NCBI RefSeq assembly: GCF_042666235.1
Contig: NZ_JBHTFQ010000004.1
Location: forward strand, 62,001-126,000
Reading direction: 5' to 3'
DNA from: Halodurantibacterium daqingensis
GTDB taxonomy: Bacteria > Pseudomonadota > Alphaproteobacteria > Rhodobacterales > Rhodobacteraceae
DNA: 64,000 nucleotides
The notes under the pieces were generated by a model, which worked only from the letters and a program-made list of their open reading frames with translations, made no database searches and was not told the DNA's origin. Positions within the stretch are counted from its first letter, which is position 1; every line of letters starts with the position of its first letter. Positions 33,629 to 41,183 of the stretch are shown one piece after another. The translations under genes were made by a program, and so were the position numbers.

Positions 33629-34723
33629 AGGGGCGCTCTGGATCGGTCGGCGCGCGGCGGCGCTTCTTGCGCCGTAGCCGGAAAGATGCAGCGGGCGCTT
33701 CCGGAGGTCCGCCCCTGCTGAGGAGACAGAGGGATGCTCCGGGTGGGGTGGGACCGAGGACCAGGCCATGGACCCTCATCCCCCAGGGCAACCCACCCGG
33801 GCGTTTGGCGCGTGCTGCGCCGACCCGGGATGGCCCCTACCGCGCCCGGCTGCGGAGGCCACGATCAGATCCGCTGGCGCAGCGGGCAGTGGGCAGGGGG
33901 TTCCTGCCTGTCCGCGGCCGGCGCGGCGCGTGCCTTGCAACCGCGAGTTCCGCCTGGCTGCATGGCGCAAGAACGGCGCAGCGGCCGGTGCGCCGCGTGC
34001 GGCCGGACGCGCAGGTGACCTCGGGACGCGCGCGGTGGTCGGCCACGACGCCGAGATAAGGCAGGAGCCGCGCGGCCATCTCGCATCACGGCAATGTCTG
34101 CCGTGCTCAAGTGCCGTTGCCGAGATGGCACCTTCACGGCGACCATCGAGCACGGCATGCGGGTCGCGACCTTGGCTGCAGGCACGCCGGTTCCTGCCAC
34201 GGTGGATGTGCTGGCGCGCGGAAATCTCGCGCCGTGTCAGCCCGGTCTGAAGGTCGGACAATCCGACAAGCGGTGTCGGGCGCTTGATCGGGTGCCGTCG
34301 CGGCCGGTTGTCCGCATCAAGACCTGGCGACCAGCAGCGACCCGCGATCGCGGGCAACCAGGCTGCGCCAGGATAGTGCATCGGCAGGGGCGCCGGCAGG
34401 CAGCCGGCAATCGCGGCCAGAAAGCTGCGGCTGATCTCGGGGACGCCGGCGGGCCTCCTCGTCCCTGATCGGAACCGGACAACGAAGCTGCGTGGCGTGC
34501 AGGGTGGCTCCGGATGCTGTTTCGGCACCATGGCCACGCGGCATGCGCCGGACCCGGCGGCTGCCCGGGTGTCGGGAAAACGCGACGGATCGGCCCGCGG
34601 CGCGCTGCCGGTGATCTGACGGACTCGGGGCGGCCATTGTCCATCCCGCCCTTGCAGCTTCTGCGAGAGTGTGAACAACTGGCGCGATTGCCGGCCGCTG
34701 CTGCATCAACAAAGATATCCGAC
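33629..34723. other. 1.1-kb region without an intact recognisable gene
   Basis: Between the chemoreceptor and the MFS gene no frame has both a ribosome site and family-like protein. Open frames exist in every phase because of high G+C, but all are Arg/Pro/Ala-rich. On the minus strand short stretches in different frames (for example AVKVPSRQRHLSTADIAVM and MAARLLPYLGVVADHRARPE) might be remains of a decayed gene, but I could not identify it. Confidence 0.4.
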
Positions 34724-35923
34724 ATGACGACGCTGACCCGCTCTGGAACACATCTGGCCGTGCTGGCCTCTCTGGGGCTGACCCACCTTCTGAACGATCT
34801 GATGCAATCGCTGATCCCGGCGGCCTATCCGATCCTCAAGGACGCCTACGCGCTGGACTTCGTCCAGATCGGGATGATCACCCTGACCTTCCAGATCGCC
34901 GGGTCGCTTCTGCAACCCGTGATCGGCCTGGTGACCGACCGCCACCCCGCGCCCTATTCGCCGGTGGTCGGCATGATGTTCACCCTCTCGGGACTCGTGA
35001 GTCTGGCCTTTGCCCACAGCTATGCGATGATCCTTGTCTCGGTGGCGCTGATTGGCATCGGGTCGTCGATCTTTCACCCTGAAGCAACGCGGATGGCACG
35101 CTATGCTGCCGGGGGCCGACAGGGGCTTGCGCAGGGGATCTTCCAGGTGGGCGGGCAGGCCGGGGGTGCGCTCGGGCCGGTCTTTGCCGCGCTGATCATT
35201 GTTCCCTGGGGGCAGCCGAGCCTTGCGTGGTTCGCGGTTTCGGCCCTGATGGCGATGATGCTTCTGACCTGGATCGGCAGCAAGCAACGGGCCATCAGCG
35301 CGGAGTTTTCTGCCCTGCGCGCCCGTGCCAGGCAGGGAGGCGCCGCGCCGCGCCACGCCCCCCTGACGATCGTGACAGGTCTGGTCGTGCTGACGCTGCT
35401 GATGTTCACCAAGAACGCCTATGGGGAGAGCTTCCGGTCCTTTTATACCTTCTATCTGATGGAGCGGTTCGGTCTTTCGATCCCGTCGGCACAGATGATG
35501 CTGTTCATCTTCCTGGCCTCGGCGGCTGTCGGGGTGCTGGCGGGCGGGATCCTCGGCGACCGGATCGGGCGCTATCGGATCATCTGGATTTCGGTGCTCG
35601 GGCCGCTGCCGCTGACATTGATCCTGCCCTTTGCGGATCTGTTCTGGACCGGGGTGCTGACGGTGATGATCAACCTGATCATGGCCAGCGCCTTCGCCTC
35701 GATCCTGATCTATGCGATGGATCTGCTGCCCAACCGGATCGGGCTGATCGGGGGGTTGTTCTACGGGCTCAATTTCGGGCTTGGCGGCATCGCGGCGGCG
35801 ATTCTGGGGGTGCTGGCGGACAGCTATGGGGTGGAAACCGTCTATCTGATATGTGCCTTCCTGCCGCTTGCGGGGCTGCTGGCCTGGTTTCTGCCCCGGA
35901 TCGACGAGACGCGGCTCCAGTAG
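34724..35923 (+). CDS. MFS transporter, fosmidomycin-resistance (Fsr) type
   Basis: From the ATG at 34724 the 399-residue protein has 12 membrane segments. The start HLAVLASLGLTHLLNDLMQS, the loop GLVTDRHPAPYS, and SSIFHPEATRMARYAAGGRQ are characteristic of Fsr-like carriers, which expel fosmidomycin and related compounds in E. coli. The natural substrate here is unknown. An in-frame extension upstream to 34514 is Arg/Gly-rich and not family-like. It lies 98 bp before a LysE-family exporter in the same direction. Confidence 0.85.
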   Translation: MTTLTRSGTHLAVLASLGLTHLLNDLMQSLIPAAYPILKDAYALDFVQIGMITLTFQIAGSLLQPVIGLVTDRHPAPYSPVVGMMFTLSGLVSLAFAHSYAMILVSVALIGIGSSIFHPEATRMARYAAGGRQGLAQGIFQVGGQAGGALGPVFAALIIVPWGQPSLAWFAVSALMAMMLLTWIGSKQRAISAEFSALRARARQGGAAPRHAPLTIVTGLVVLTLLMFTKNAYGESFRSFYTFYLMERFGLSIPSAQMMLFIFLASAAVGVLAGGILGDRIGRYRIIWISVLGPLPLTLILPFADLFWTGVLTVMINLIMASAFASILIYAMDLLPNRIGLIGGLFYGLNFGLGGIAAAILGVLADSYGVETVYLICAFLPLAGLLAWFLPRIDETRLQ

Positions 35924-35952
35924 CGCGGGATTGCCACGGAGGTCGCTCGCGC

Positions 35953-35966
35953 TTGATCCGGATCAA
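35953..35966. promoter_or_regulatory. Perfect FNR-type box before a LysE-family gene
   Basis: TTGATCCGGATCAA matches TTGAT-N4-ATCAA at all ten positions. Its end is 55 bp before the ATG at 36022, so a class II promoter would start near 36001. It lies in the 98-bp gap after the Fsr-type MFS stop, not in coding sequence, which makes a functional site more likely. Confidence 0.7.
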
Positions 35967-36021
35967 GGGCGGCCACGGCGCGACGTGGCATCAGGGGGCA
36001 AGGACATCGGAGCCCGCATCC

Positions 36022-36585
36022 ATGACGCTGATCGAATGCCTTCTGGCCTGCCTTGGCCTGCTTCTGACCCCGGGTCCGACCAATACGCTTCTGGCGCTGG
36101 CCTCGGCAAGCGACGGGCGGCGCCGGGCCGCACGGCTCATCCCGGCCGAGGTTCTGGGCTATGGCGTCTCGGTCGTGCCGCTGATGCTGTTCGGGCAGGC
36201 GCTGATCGCAGCCTTCCCCGCGGCCGCGACCGTGCTTCAGCTGGCCGCCGCGGCCTGGGTGGCCTTTCTGGCGCTGAAGCTCTGGCACATTCCGCAGGGC
36301 GGCCCCCGTGACAGCGGCGTCACGCGGCGCAAGGTCTTCCTCACCACGATGCTCAACCCGAAAGGGGTGCTGTTCGGGCTGTTCCTGCTGCCCGGCGTGC
36401 AGGACCTGGCGCCAGCCGTCGTTCTTCCGGCCTTCGGCATCACCGTTGCCGCGGCGGGCTGTTTCTGGATCGGCCTGGGCATGCTGGTGACGGGGCGCAC
36501 GGGGCGGTTGCGGCGGATGGCGTCCGTCGTGCTGGGCGCCCTCTCGGTGTTGCTGCTGCAGTCGGGGATCGCCGCCGCCTTCTGA
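36022..36585 (+). CDS. LysE/RhtB-family exporter
   Basis: The ATG at 36022 (CGGAG about nine bases upstream) gives 187 residues with five to six membrane segments. LLTPGPTNTLLALASASDGR and FLTTMLNPKGVLFGLFLLPG are the conserved RhtB/LysE segments (TPGP and NPK motifs). Such proteins export amino acids, homoserine lactones or related solutes. A perfect FNR box sits 56 bp upstream, so expression is probably tied to low oxygen or to nitrogen oxides. It converges on the MarR gene at 36590 with only 4 bp between stops. Confidence 0.82.
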   Translation: MTLIECLLACLGLLLTPGPTNTLLALASASDGRRRAARLIPAEVLGYGVSVVPLMLFGQALIAAFPAAATVLQLAAAAWVAFLALKLWHIPQGGPRDSGVTRRKVFLTTMLNPKGVLFGLFLLPGVQDLAPAVVLPAFGITVAAAGCFWIGLGMLVTGRTGRLRRMASVVLGALSVLLLQSGIAAAF

Positions 36586-36589
36586 ACTG

Positions 36590-37084
36590 TCAGCCGCGAC
36601 GATGATCGGGCAGGCTACGCGCCACTTCGCCCACATCCAGAACCGGCGAGGCATCGATTCCGTTCGCGTCAAGCATCCCCGCCACCCGCTCGAGCGCCGC
36701 CACGATCATCGCCTGTTCCCAGTCGGCCAAGGCCTCGAACTGCTTGACATAGCGTTGTTGCAGGGGGTCCGGGGCGGTTTCGACGGCGGTGCGGCCGGCA
36801 TCGGTGATGAAAATGTCGGTCTGTCGCCCGTCGCGTGGCGAGCGGCGCCGTTCCACCATCTTCTTCGCCTCGAGCCGGTCGATCAGGGCGGTCATGGTCG
36901 CCTGTGAAACTCCCATGCGCCGGGCGATATCCTTCGGCGTCGAGTGGCCGCTGCCCGCGACGATCTGCAGCACGCGGATCTGCACTGCCGTAAGCCCGGC
37001 GGCGCGCGCCAGCTCGCGGCCATAAAGCTCGGTCGCCCGCAGGATGCGACGAATCGCGACAAGGCTCTGATCGGTGCGGTCCAT
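36590..37084 (-). CDS. ectR: MarR-family regulator of ectoine synthesis (EctR type)
   Basis: From the ATG at 37084 the 164-residue protein is a winged-helix MarR: AGLTAVQIRVLQIVAGSGHS, then PKDIARRMGVSQATMTALID (recognition helix) and KKMVERRRSPRDGRQTDIFI (the wing). It is divergent from ectA, the arrangement of EctR in methylotrophs and other halotolerant bacteria, where it represses ectABC. An in-frame start at 37144 would add 20 residues; family lengths (about 165-185) permit either. The gene symbol is assigned by context. Confidence 0.8.
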   Translation of the reverse strand: MDRTDQSLVAIRRILRATELYGRELARAAGLTAVQIRVLQIVAGSGHSTPKDIARRMGVSQATMTALIDRLEAKKMVERRRSPRDGRQTDIFITDAGRTAVETAPDPLQQRYVKQFEALADWEQAMIVAALERVAGMLDANGIDASPVLDVGEVARSLPDHRRG

Positions 37085-37177
37085 GACGGGATCCAGGCTG
37101 GGGGCGCTTGCCCGTATAACATGCGTCGCGCGCCCCCAGGTCAATGGAAATGCGCCACATGATGCGTAGCCATGCTA

Positions 37178-37189
37178 AGGAAATATCCT
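37178..37189. promoter_or_regulatory. Short inverted repeat in ectR-ectA intergenic region
   Basis: AGGAAATATCCT has AGGA/TCCT arms around an AT-rich centre, within the ~210-bp gap between the divergent regulator and ectA. The gap is more A+T-rich than its surroundings. It is a candidate site for the regulator, without further proof. Confidence 0.25.
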
Positions 37190-37241
37190 GTAGAGACACG
37201 AGAAAGCGGCGTTCCGCGCGATATTTGCGCGATGGGTTGAT

Positions 37242-37269
37242 TTGAAGCTGCCGGTGAGTTACTTAGTAT
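37242..37269 (+). promoter_or_regulatory. Putative ectA promoter
   Basis: TTGAAG and TAGTAT are spaced by 16 bases, giving a reasonable sigma-70-type promoter with a transcript start near 37276 and a leader of about 20 bases before the ATG at 37295. The -10 area (TTACTTAGTATAG) resembles the pseudo-palindromic EctR site described in methylotrophs (TATTTAGT-GT-ACTATATA), so the repressor may cover it. Confidence 0.45.
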
Positions 37270-37294
37270 AGAGAAGCAATAAACGAGGAACAGC

Positions 37295-37825
37295 ATGCCA
37301 GACCTGACAAGGACCGCCTTCCGAAAGCCGATCAGTTTGCGCAGGCCGCAACCGGAAGATGGCGCGGCGGTCTGGTCCTTGGTGCGGGAATGTGCGCCGC
37401 TTGACGAAAACTCGATGTATTGCAACCTGATCCAGTGCGATCATTTTCGTGACACCTGCGTCCTGGCCGAGCGCGAGGAGGCGGTCGTCGGCTGGATTTC
37501 GGGGCACCTGATGCCGGCCGACCCCCGGACGCTGTTCGTGTGGCAGGTCGCTGTCGCGGGCGCTGCCCGTGGCGAAGGCCTCGCGCGGCGGATGCTGGAG
37601 GAACTTCTGGCGCGGCCGGATTGCGCAGGTGTGCGGCAGATCAAGACCACCATCACCGCCGACAACCGTGCCTCCTGGGCGCTGTTCGAAGGCTTTGCCG
37701 CACGCACCGGCGCCGTGCTGACCCATGACCCCCATTACACCAGGGATCGCCACTTCGCCGGCGCCCATGCGACCGAGCATATGGCAACCATCACCCTGGC
37801 CGAGGCCGCGCGCCGCGCCGCCTGA
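37295..37825 (+). CDS. ectA: L-2,4-diaminobutyrate acetyltransferase
   Basis: This 176-residue GNAT-fold enzyme has the EctA start FRKPISLRRPQPEDGAAVWS, then LDENSMYCNLIQCDHFRDTC, and the acetyl-CoA loop VAGAARGEGLARRMLEELL. It acetylates diaminobutyrate at the gamma amino group, the second step of ectoine synthesis. The ATG at 37295 has a GAGGA site. It heads ectA-ectB-ectC-ask; ectB begins 30 bp later. Size matches the family. Confidence 0.95.
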   Translation: MPDLTRTAFRKPISLRRPQPEDGAAVWSLVRECAPLDENSMYCNLIQCDHFRDTCVLAEREEAVVGWISGHLMPADPRTLFVWQVAVAGAARGEGLARRMLEELLARPDCAGVRQIKTTITADNRASWALFEGFAARTGAVLTHDPHYTRDRHFAGAHATEHMATITLAEAARRAA

Positions 37826-37855
37826 GACCCATCAGAATTTCAACGGAGACATCCC

Positions 37856-39145
37856 GTGACCACTCATTCCCTTGCCGAACCGGCGATCTTTGCCCGACGC
37901 GAATCCGAAGCCCGCAGCTATTGCCGCAGCTTCGACAGAGTGTTTACCCGCGCCGTCGGCAGCACGCTCTTTGATCGCGACGGGCGCGGCTATATCGATT
38001 TTCTTGCCGGCTGTTCGTCGCTCAACTACGGCCATAACGATCCCGACATGAAAGAGGCGCTGATCGCGCATCTGGCCGCTGACGGGATCGCCCACGGGCT
38101 CGACATGTTCACCGATACCAAGCAGGCGTTTCTCGAGGCTTTCGAGAAGCACATCCTGCTGCCGCGCAACCTGCCGCATCGGCTGATGATGACGGGGCCA
38201 ACCGGCACCAATGCGGTCGAGGCCGCGCTGAAGCTGGCGCGGAAGGTCACTGGCCGGCAGAACGTCGTCGCCTTCACCAACGGCTTTCACGGCATGACGC
38301 TGGGCGCGCTGGCGCTGACCGGAAATGCCTCCAAGCGGGCCGGGGCCGGCGGGGCCGGGCTGGGCGATGTGACCCGCATGCCCTATGCTGGCGCCTTTGG
38401 CGCGGGTGTGGATACGCTGGCCCAGGTCGAGATGATGCTGGCCAATCCGTCCAGCGGCATCGATGCCCCCGCGGCCTTCATCCTCGAACTGGTTCAGGGC
38501 GAGGGGGGGCTCACCGCCGCCTCGGCCGACTGGGTGCGCGGCTTGGCCGATCTGGCCCGTCGCCACGGCGCGCTGCTGATCGTCGATGACATCCAGGCCG
38601 GGATCGGCCGGACCGGCGGGTTCTTCAGCTTCGACGGCATGGGGATCGAGCCGGACATGATCACGCTTGCCAAATCGCTGTCGGGGTTCGGCCTGCCAAT
38701 GGCCGCGCTGCTGGTGCGGCCTGAACATGACATCTGGAAGCCGGCCGAGCATAACGGCACCTTCCGCGGCAATACCCATGCCTTCGTGACGGCCCGTGTC
38801 ACGCTGGAGAAGTTCTGGGCCGACGATGCCTTTGCGGCCACTGTGGCCGAGAAGGCCGACCTTCTGACAGGGCATCTGGCCCGGATTGCCGCCCATCTGC
38901 CGGGCGCCAGCCTGCGCGGCCGCGGCATGATGCAGGGGATCGACACGGGCTCGGGCGTCCGTGCCGCGGCCATCTGTGCCGAGTCGTTCCGTCAGGGCCT
39001 GATCATCGAAACCTCGGGCGCCGAGGATGAGGTGGTCAAGGTTCTGGCCCCCCTGACAACGCCCGTCGCCCAGTTCGAGGAAGGCCTTGCCATTCTCGAA
39101 GCAGCTGTCCTTGCGACCGGCAGCCAGCAGATTGCAGCGGAGTAA
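37856..39145 (+). CDS. ectB: Diaminobutyrate-2-oxoglutarate transaminase
   Basis: The start is a GTG at 37856 after CGGAG, giving 429 residues. It is a class III aminotransferase: the cofactor-binding MMTGPTGTNAVEAALKLAR segment, the metal/PLP motif LLIVDDIQAGIGRTG, and the Schiff-base Lys 273 in ITLAKSLSGFGLPMA are all present. It makes 2,4-diaminobutyrate from aspartate semialdehyde, the first committed step. Four bases separate its stop from ectC. Confidence 0.96.
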   Translation: MTTHSLAEPAIFARRESEARSYCRSFDRVFTRAVGSTLFDRDGRGYIDFLAGCSSLNYGHNDPDMKEALIAHLAADGIAHGLDMFTDTKQAFLEAFEKHILLPRNLPHRLMMTGPTGTNAVEAALKLARKVTGRQNVVAFTNGFHGMTLGALALTGNASKRAGAGGAGLGDVTRMPYAGAFGAGVDTLAQVEMMLANPSSGIDAPAAFILELVQGEGGLTAASADWVRGLADLARRHGALLIVDDIQAGIGRTGGFFSFDGMGIEPDMITLAKSLSGFGLPMAALLVRPEHDIWKPAEHNGTFRGNTHAFVTARVTLEKFWADDAFAATVAEKADLLTGHLARIAAHLPGASLRGRGMMQGIDTGSGVRAAAICAESFRQGLIIETSGAEDEVVKVLAPLTTPVAQFEEGLAILEAAVLATGSQQIAAE

Positions 39146-39149
39146 CACC

Positions 39150-39536
39150 ATGATCGTACGTGATTTTCATGATCTCAAGACCGGTCCGCGCGCCGTGTCC
39201 GATGCGCGCTGGACCTCGGTGCGGATGCTTCTTGCAGATGACGGAATGGGGTTTTCGTTCCACATCACCACGCTTCAGGCCGGTTCCGAACACACCTTTC
39301 ACTACAAGAACCATTTCGAGAGCGTCTATTGCATCAGCGGCCGCGGGTCGATCACCGACCTTGCAACCGGCGAGACGCATGAGATCCGCCCCGGCGTGAT
39401 GTATGCATTGGATCAGCACGATCACCACACCCTGCGTGCCGAGGAGGAACTGGTGATGGCCTGCTGCTTCAACCCGCCGGTGACGGGGACCGAGGTGCAC
39501 CAGGCGGACGGCTCCTATGCGGCGGCGGAGGGCTGA
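39150..39536 (+). CDS. ectC: L-ectoine synthase
   Basis: The 128-residue cupin starts MIVRDFHDLKTGPRAVSD, as EctC does. It contains FHITTLQAGSEHTFHYKNHF and SVYCISGRGSITDLATGE (metal-binding Glu/Tyr/His region) and HEIRPGVMYALDQHDHHTLR. It closes the ring of gamma-acetyl-diaminobutyrate to ectoine, a compatible solute. The start (AGCGGAG site) lies five bases after the ectB stop. No ectD (hydroxylase) is in the window. Confidence 0.96.
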   Translation: MIVRDFHDLKTGPRAVSDARWTSVRMLLADDGMGFSFHITTLQAGSEHTFHYKNHFESVYCISGRGSITDLATGETHEIRPGVMYALDQHDHHTLRAEEELVMACCFNPPVTGTEVHQADGSYAAAEG

Positions 39537-39538
39537 GC

Positions 39539-40972
39539 ATGGCTGGTCCTGCCCCGACCGTCGAGAAGATCGGCGGCACCTCGATGTCGCGCCTGCCGGA
39601 ATTGCTGGATACGCTGTTCATCGGCACCCGCGGCCCGGAGGTGCTTTACAACCGCCTGTTCGTGGTGTCGGCCTTCGGTGGCATCACCAACCTCCTGCTT
39701 GAAGACAAGAAGACCGGCGCACCGGGCGTCTATGCGGGCTTTGCGAATGATCACGGCGACATGGGCTGGTCCGAGGCGCTTGATCGCGTGGCCCGCGCCA
39801 TGGATGCGGCCCATGGCGCGGTTCTGTCCGATCCGGGCGACCGGGGGCTGGCCGATGACTTCGTGCGCGAACGCATCGAGGGTGCGCGCAGCTGTCTGAT
39901 CGACCTGCGCCGCCTGTGTTCCTATGGCCACTTCCGGATCTCGCAGCACATGTTGATCATCCGTGAATTGCTGTCGGGCCTGGGCGAGGCGCATTCCGCC
40001 TTTGTCACCACGCTGTTTCTGCGCCGGGCGGGGCTGAACGCCCGCTTCGTCGATCTTACCGGCTGGCGCGACAGCGAGGAACGGACGCTGGAGGATCGCA
40101 TTGCTGCGGGGCTCGAGGGGATCGACCTGGCGCGGGAACTGCCCATCGTCACCGGCTATGCCCAGTGCACCGAAGGCCTGATGCGCGCCTTCGACCGTGG
40201 CTATTCCGAAGTCACCTTTTCGCGCATCGCTGCCCTTCTGCCCGCGGCCGAGGCGGTGATCCACAAGGAGTTTCACCTCTCCTCGGCCGATCCGCGTCTG
40301 GTGGGGGTCGGGGCGGTGCGCAAGCTGGGCCACACCAATTACGACGTGGCCGACCAGCTTTCAAACACGGGGATGGAGGCGATCCATCCCCGCGCTGCTA
40401 AGACCCTGCGGCAGGCGGGCGTACCGCTGCGGGTGACAAATGCCTTCGATCCCGGCGATCCGGGCACGCTGATCGACGAATCCGGTCCCGATGCGCCGGC
40501 CGCCGAGATCGTCACCGGGCTTGATGTTCTGGCGCTCGAATTGTTCGAGCAGGACATGGTGGGCGTGAAAGGCTATGACGGTGCCATTCTCGAGATTCTG
40601 AGCCGGCATGGGGTGCGGATCGTGTCCAAGACGTCGAACGCCAATACGATCACCCATTACGTCGACGCCTCGCTGAAATCGGTCCGACGGGTCGAACAGG
40701 ATCTGCAGGCGCGCTATCCGTCGTCGGATGTCTCGGTCCGGGGGCTGTCGCTGGCATCGGTCATCGGCCGCGATCTGTCAGGGCTACGGATTCTGGGGCG
40801 GGGCCTTTCCACCCTGGAAGAAGCGGAGGTCGAAGTGATTGCCGCCCATCAGAACCCGCGGGGCGTGGATGTGCAGTTCATCGTTCCGCGGGGATCGATC
40901 GAGGCCGCCGTGCGCGCGCTTCACGGCCTTGTCGTGCCCGAAGACCGGGCCGCGCATCGCGCAGCGGCCTGA
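39539..40972 (+). CDS. ask: Ectoine-operon aspartate kinase (Ask_Ect)
   Basis: This 477-residue kinase begins with the Ask_Ect mark PTVEKIGGTSMSRLPELLD and continues with LFVVSAFGGITNLLLEDK. The kinase core is followed by two ACT-like regulatory parts (from VGVKGYDGAILEILSRHGVR onward). The ectoine-linked kinase phosphorylates aspartate at the start of the pathway and is less feedback-inhibited than the housekeeping enzyme. The start is two bases after ectC, with GGAGGG upstream, so it belongs to the operon. The last residues (EDRAAHRAAA) are Ala/Arg-rich. Confidence 0.93.
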   Translation: MAGPAPTVEKIGGTSMSRLPELLDTLFIGTRGPEVLYNRLFVVSAFGGITNLLLEDKKTGAPGVYAGFANDHGDMGWSEALDRVARAMDAAHGAVLSDPGDRGLADDFVRERIEGARSCLIDLRRLCSYGHFRISQHMLIIRELLSGLGEAHSAFVTTLFLRRAGLNARFVDLTGWRDSEERTLEDRIAAGLEGIDLARELPIVTGYAQCTEGLMRAFDRGYSEVTFSRIAALLPAAEAVIHKEFHLSSADPRLVGVGAVRKLGHTNYDVADQLSNTGMEAIHPRAAKTLRQAGVPLRVTNAFDPGDPGTLIDESGPDAPAAEIVTGLDVLALELFEQDMVGVKGYDGAILEILSRHGVRIVSKTSNANTITHYVDASLKSVRRVEQDLQARYPSSDVSVRGLSLASVIGRDLSGLRILGRGLSTLEEAEVEVIAAHQNPRGVDVQFIVPRGSIEAAVRALHGLVVPEDRAAHRAAA

Positions 40973-41108
40973 ACGGGGCCGCACCACCGCTCTGGCGGCG
41001 CGCCGTCCTGCCGCGTGCCGGCAAGCCATGCCGGTCGGGAAGAACCACCCGAACCGACCGGCTTGGGAAGCAGGGGCCGCGCAGGGGGCCCGAGATCCGG
41101 ATCAAGGC

Positions 41109-41135
41109 ATAGCGCCGGCCTGCAGCCGGCGCTAT
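41109..41135. terminator. Perfect 11-bp hairpin after the ectoine operon
   Basis: ATAGCGCCGGC pairs with GCCGGCGCTAT around a five-base loop (CTGCA). It lies in the 211-bp gap between the convergent ask and chemoreceptor genes. A U run is absent, but the position fits a two-way terminator. Confidence 0.65.
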
Positions 41136-41183
41136 CGGGTCATGATCGGGAGGGCCGGTCCAGTCGAGCCCCATCCCCGGGGG

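Noticed and set aside
41092..41105. FNR-like sequence GAGATCCGGATCAA near the end of the ectoine operon
   Set aside because: Two consensus positions are wrong, and it lies between two convergent genes where no promoter is expected.
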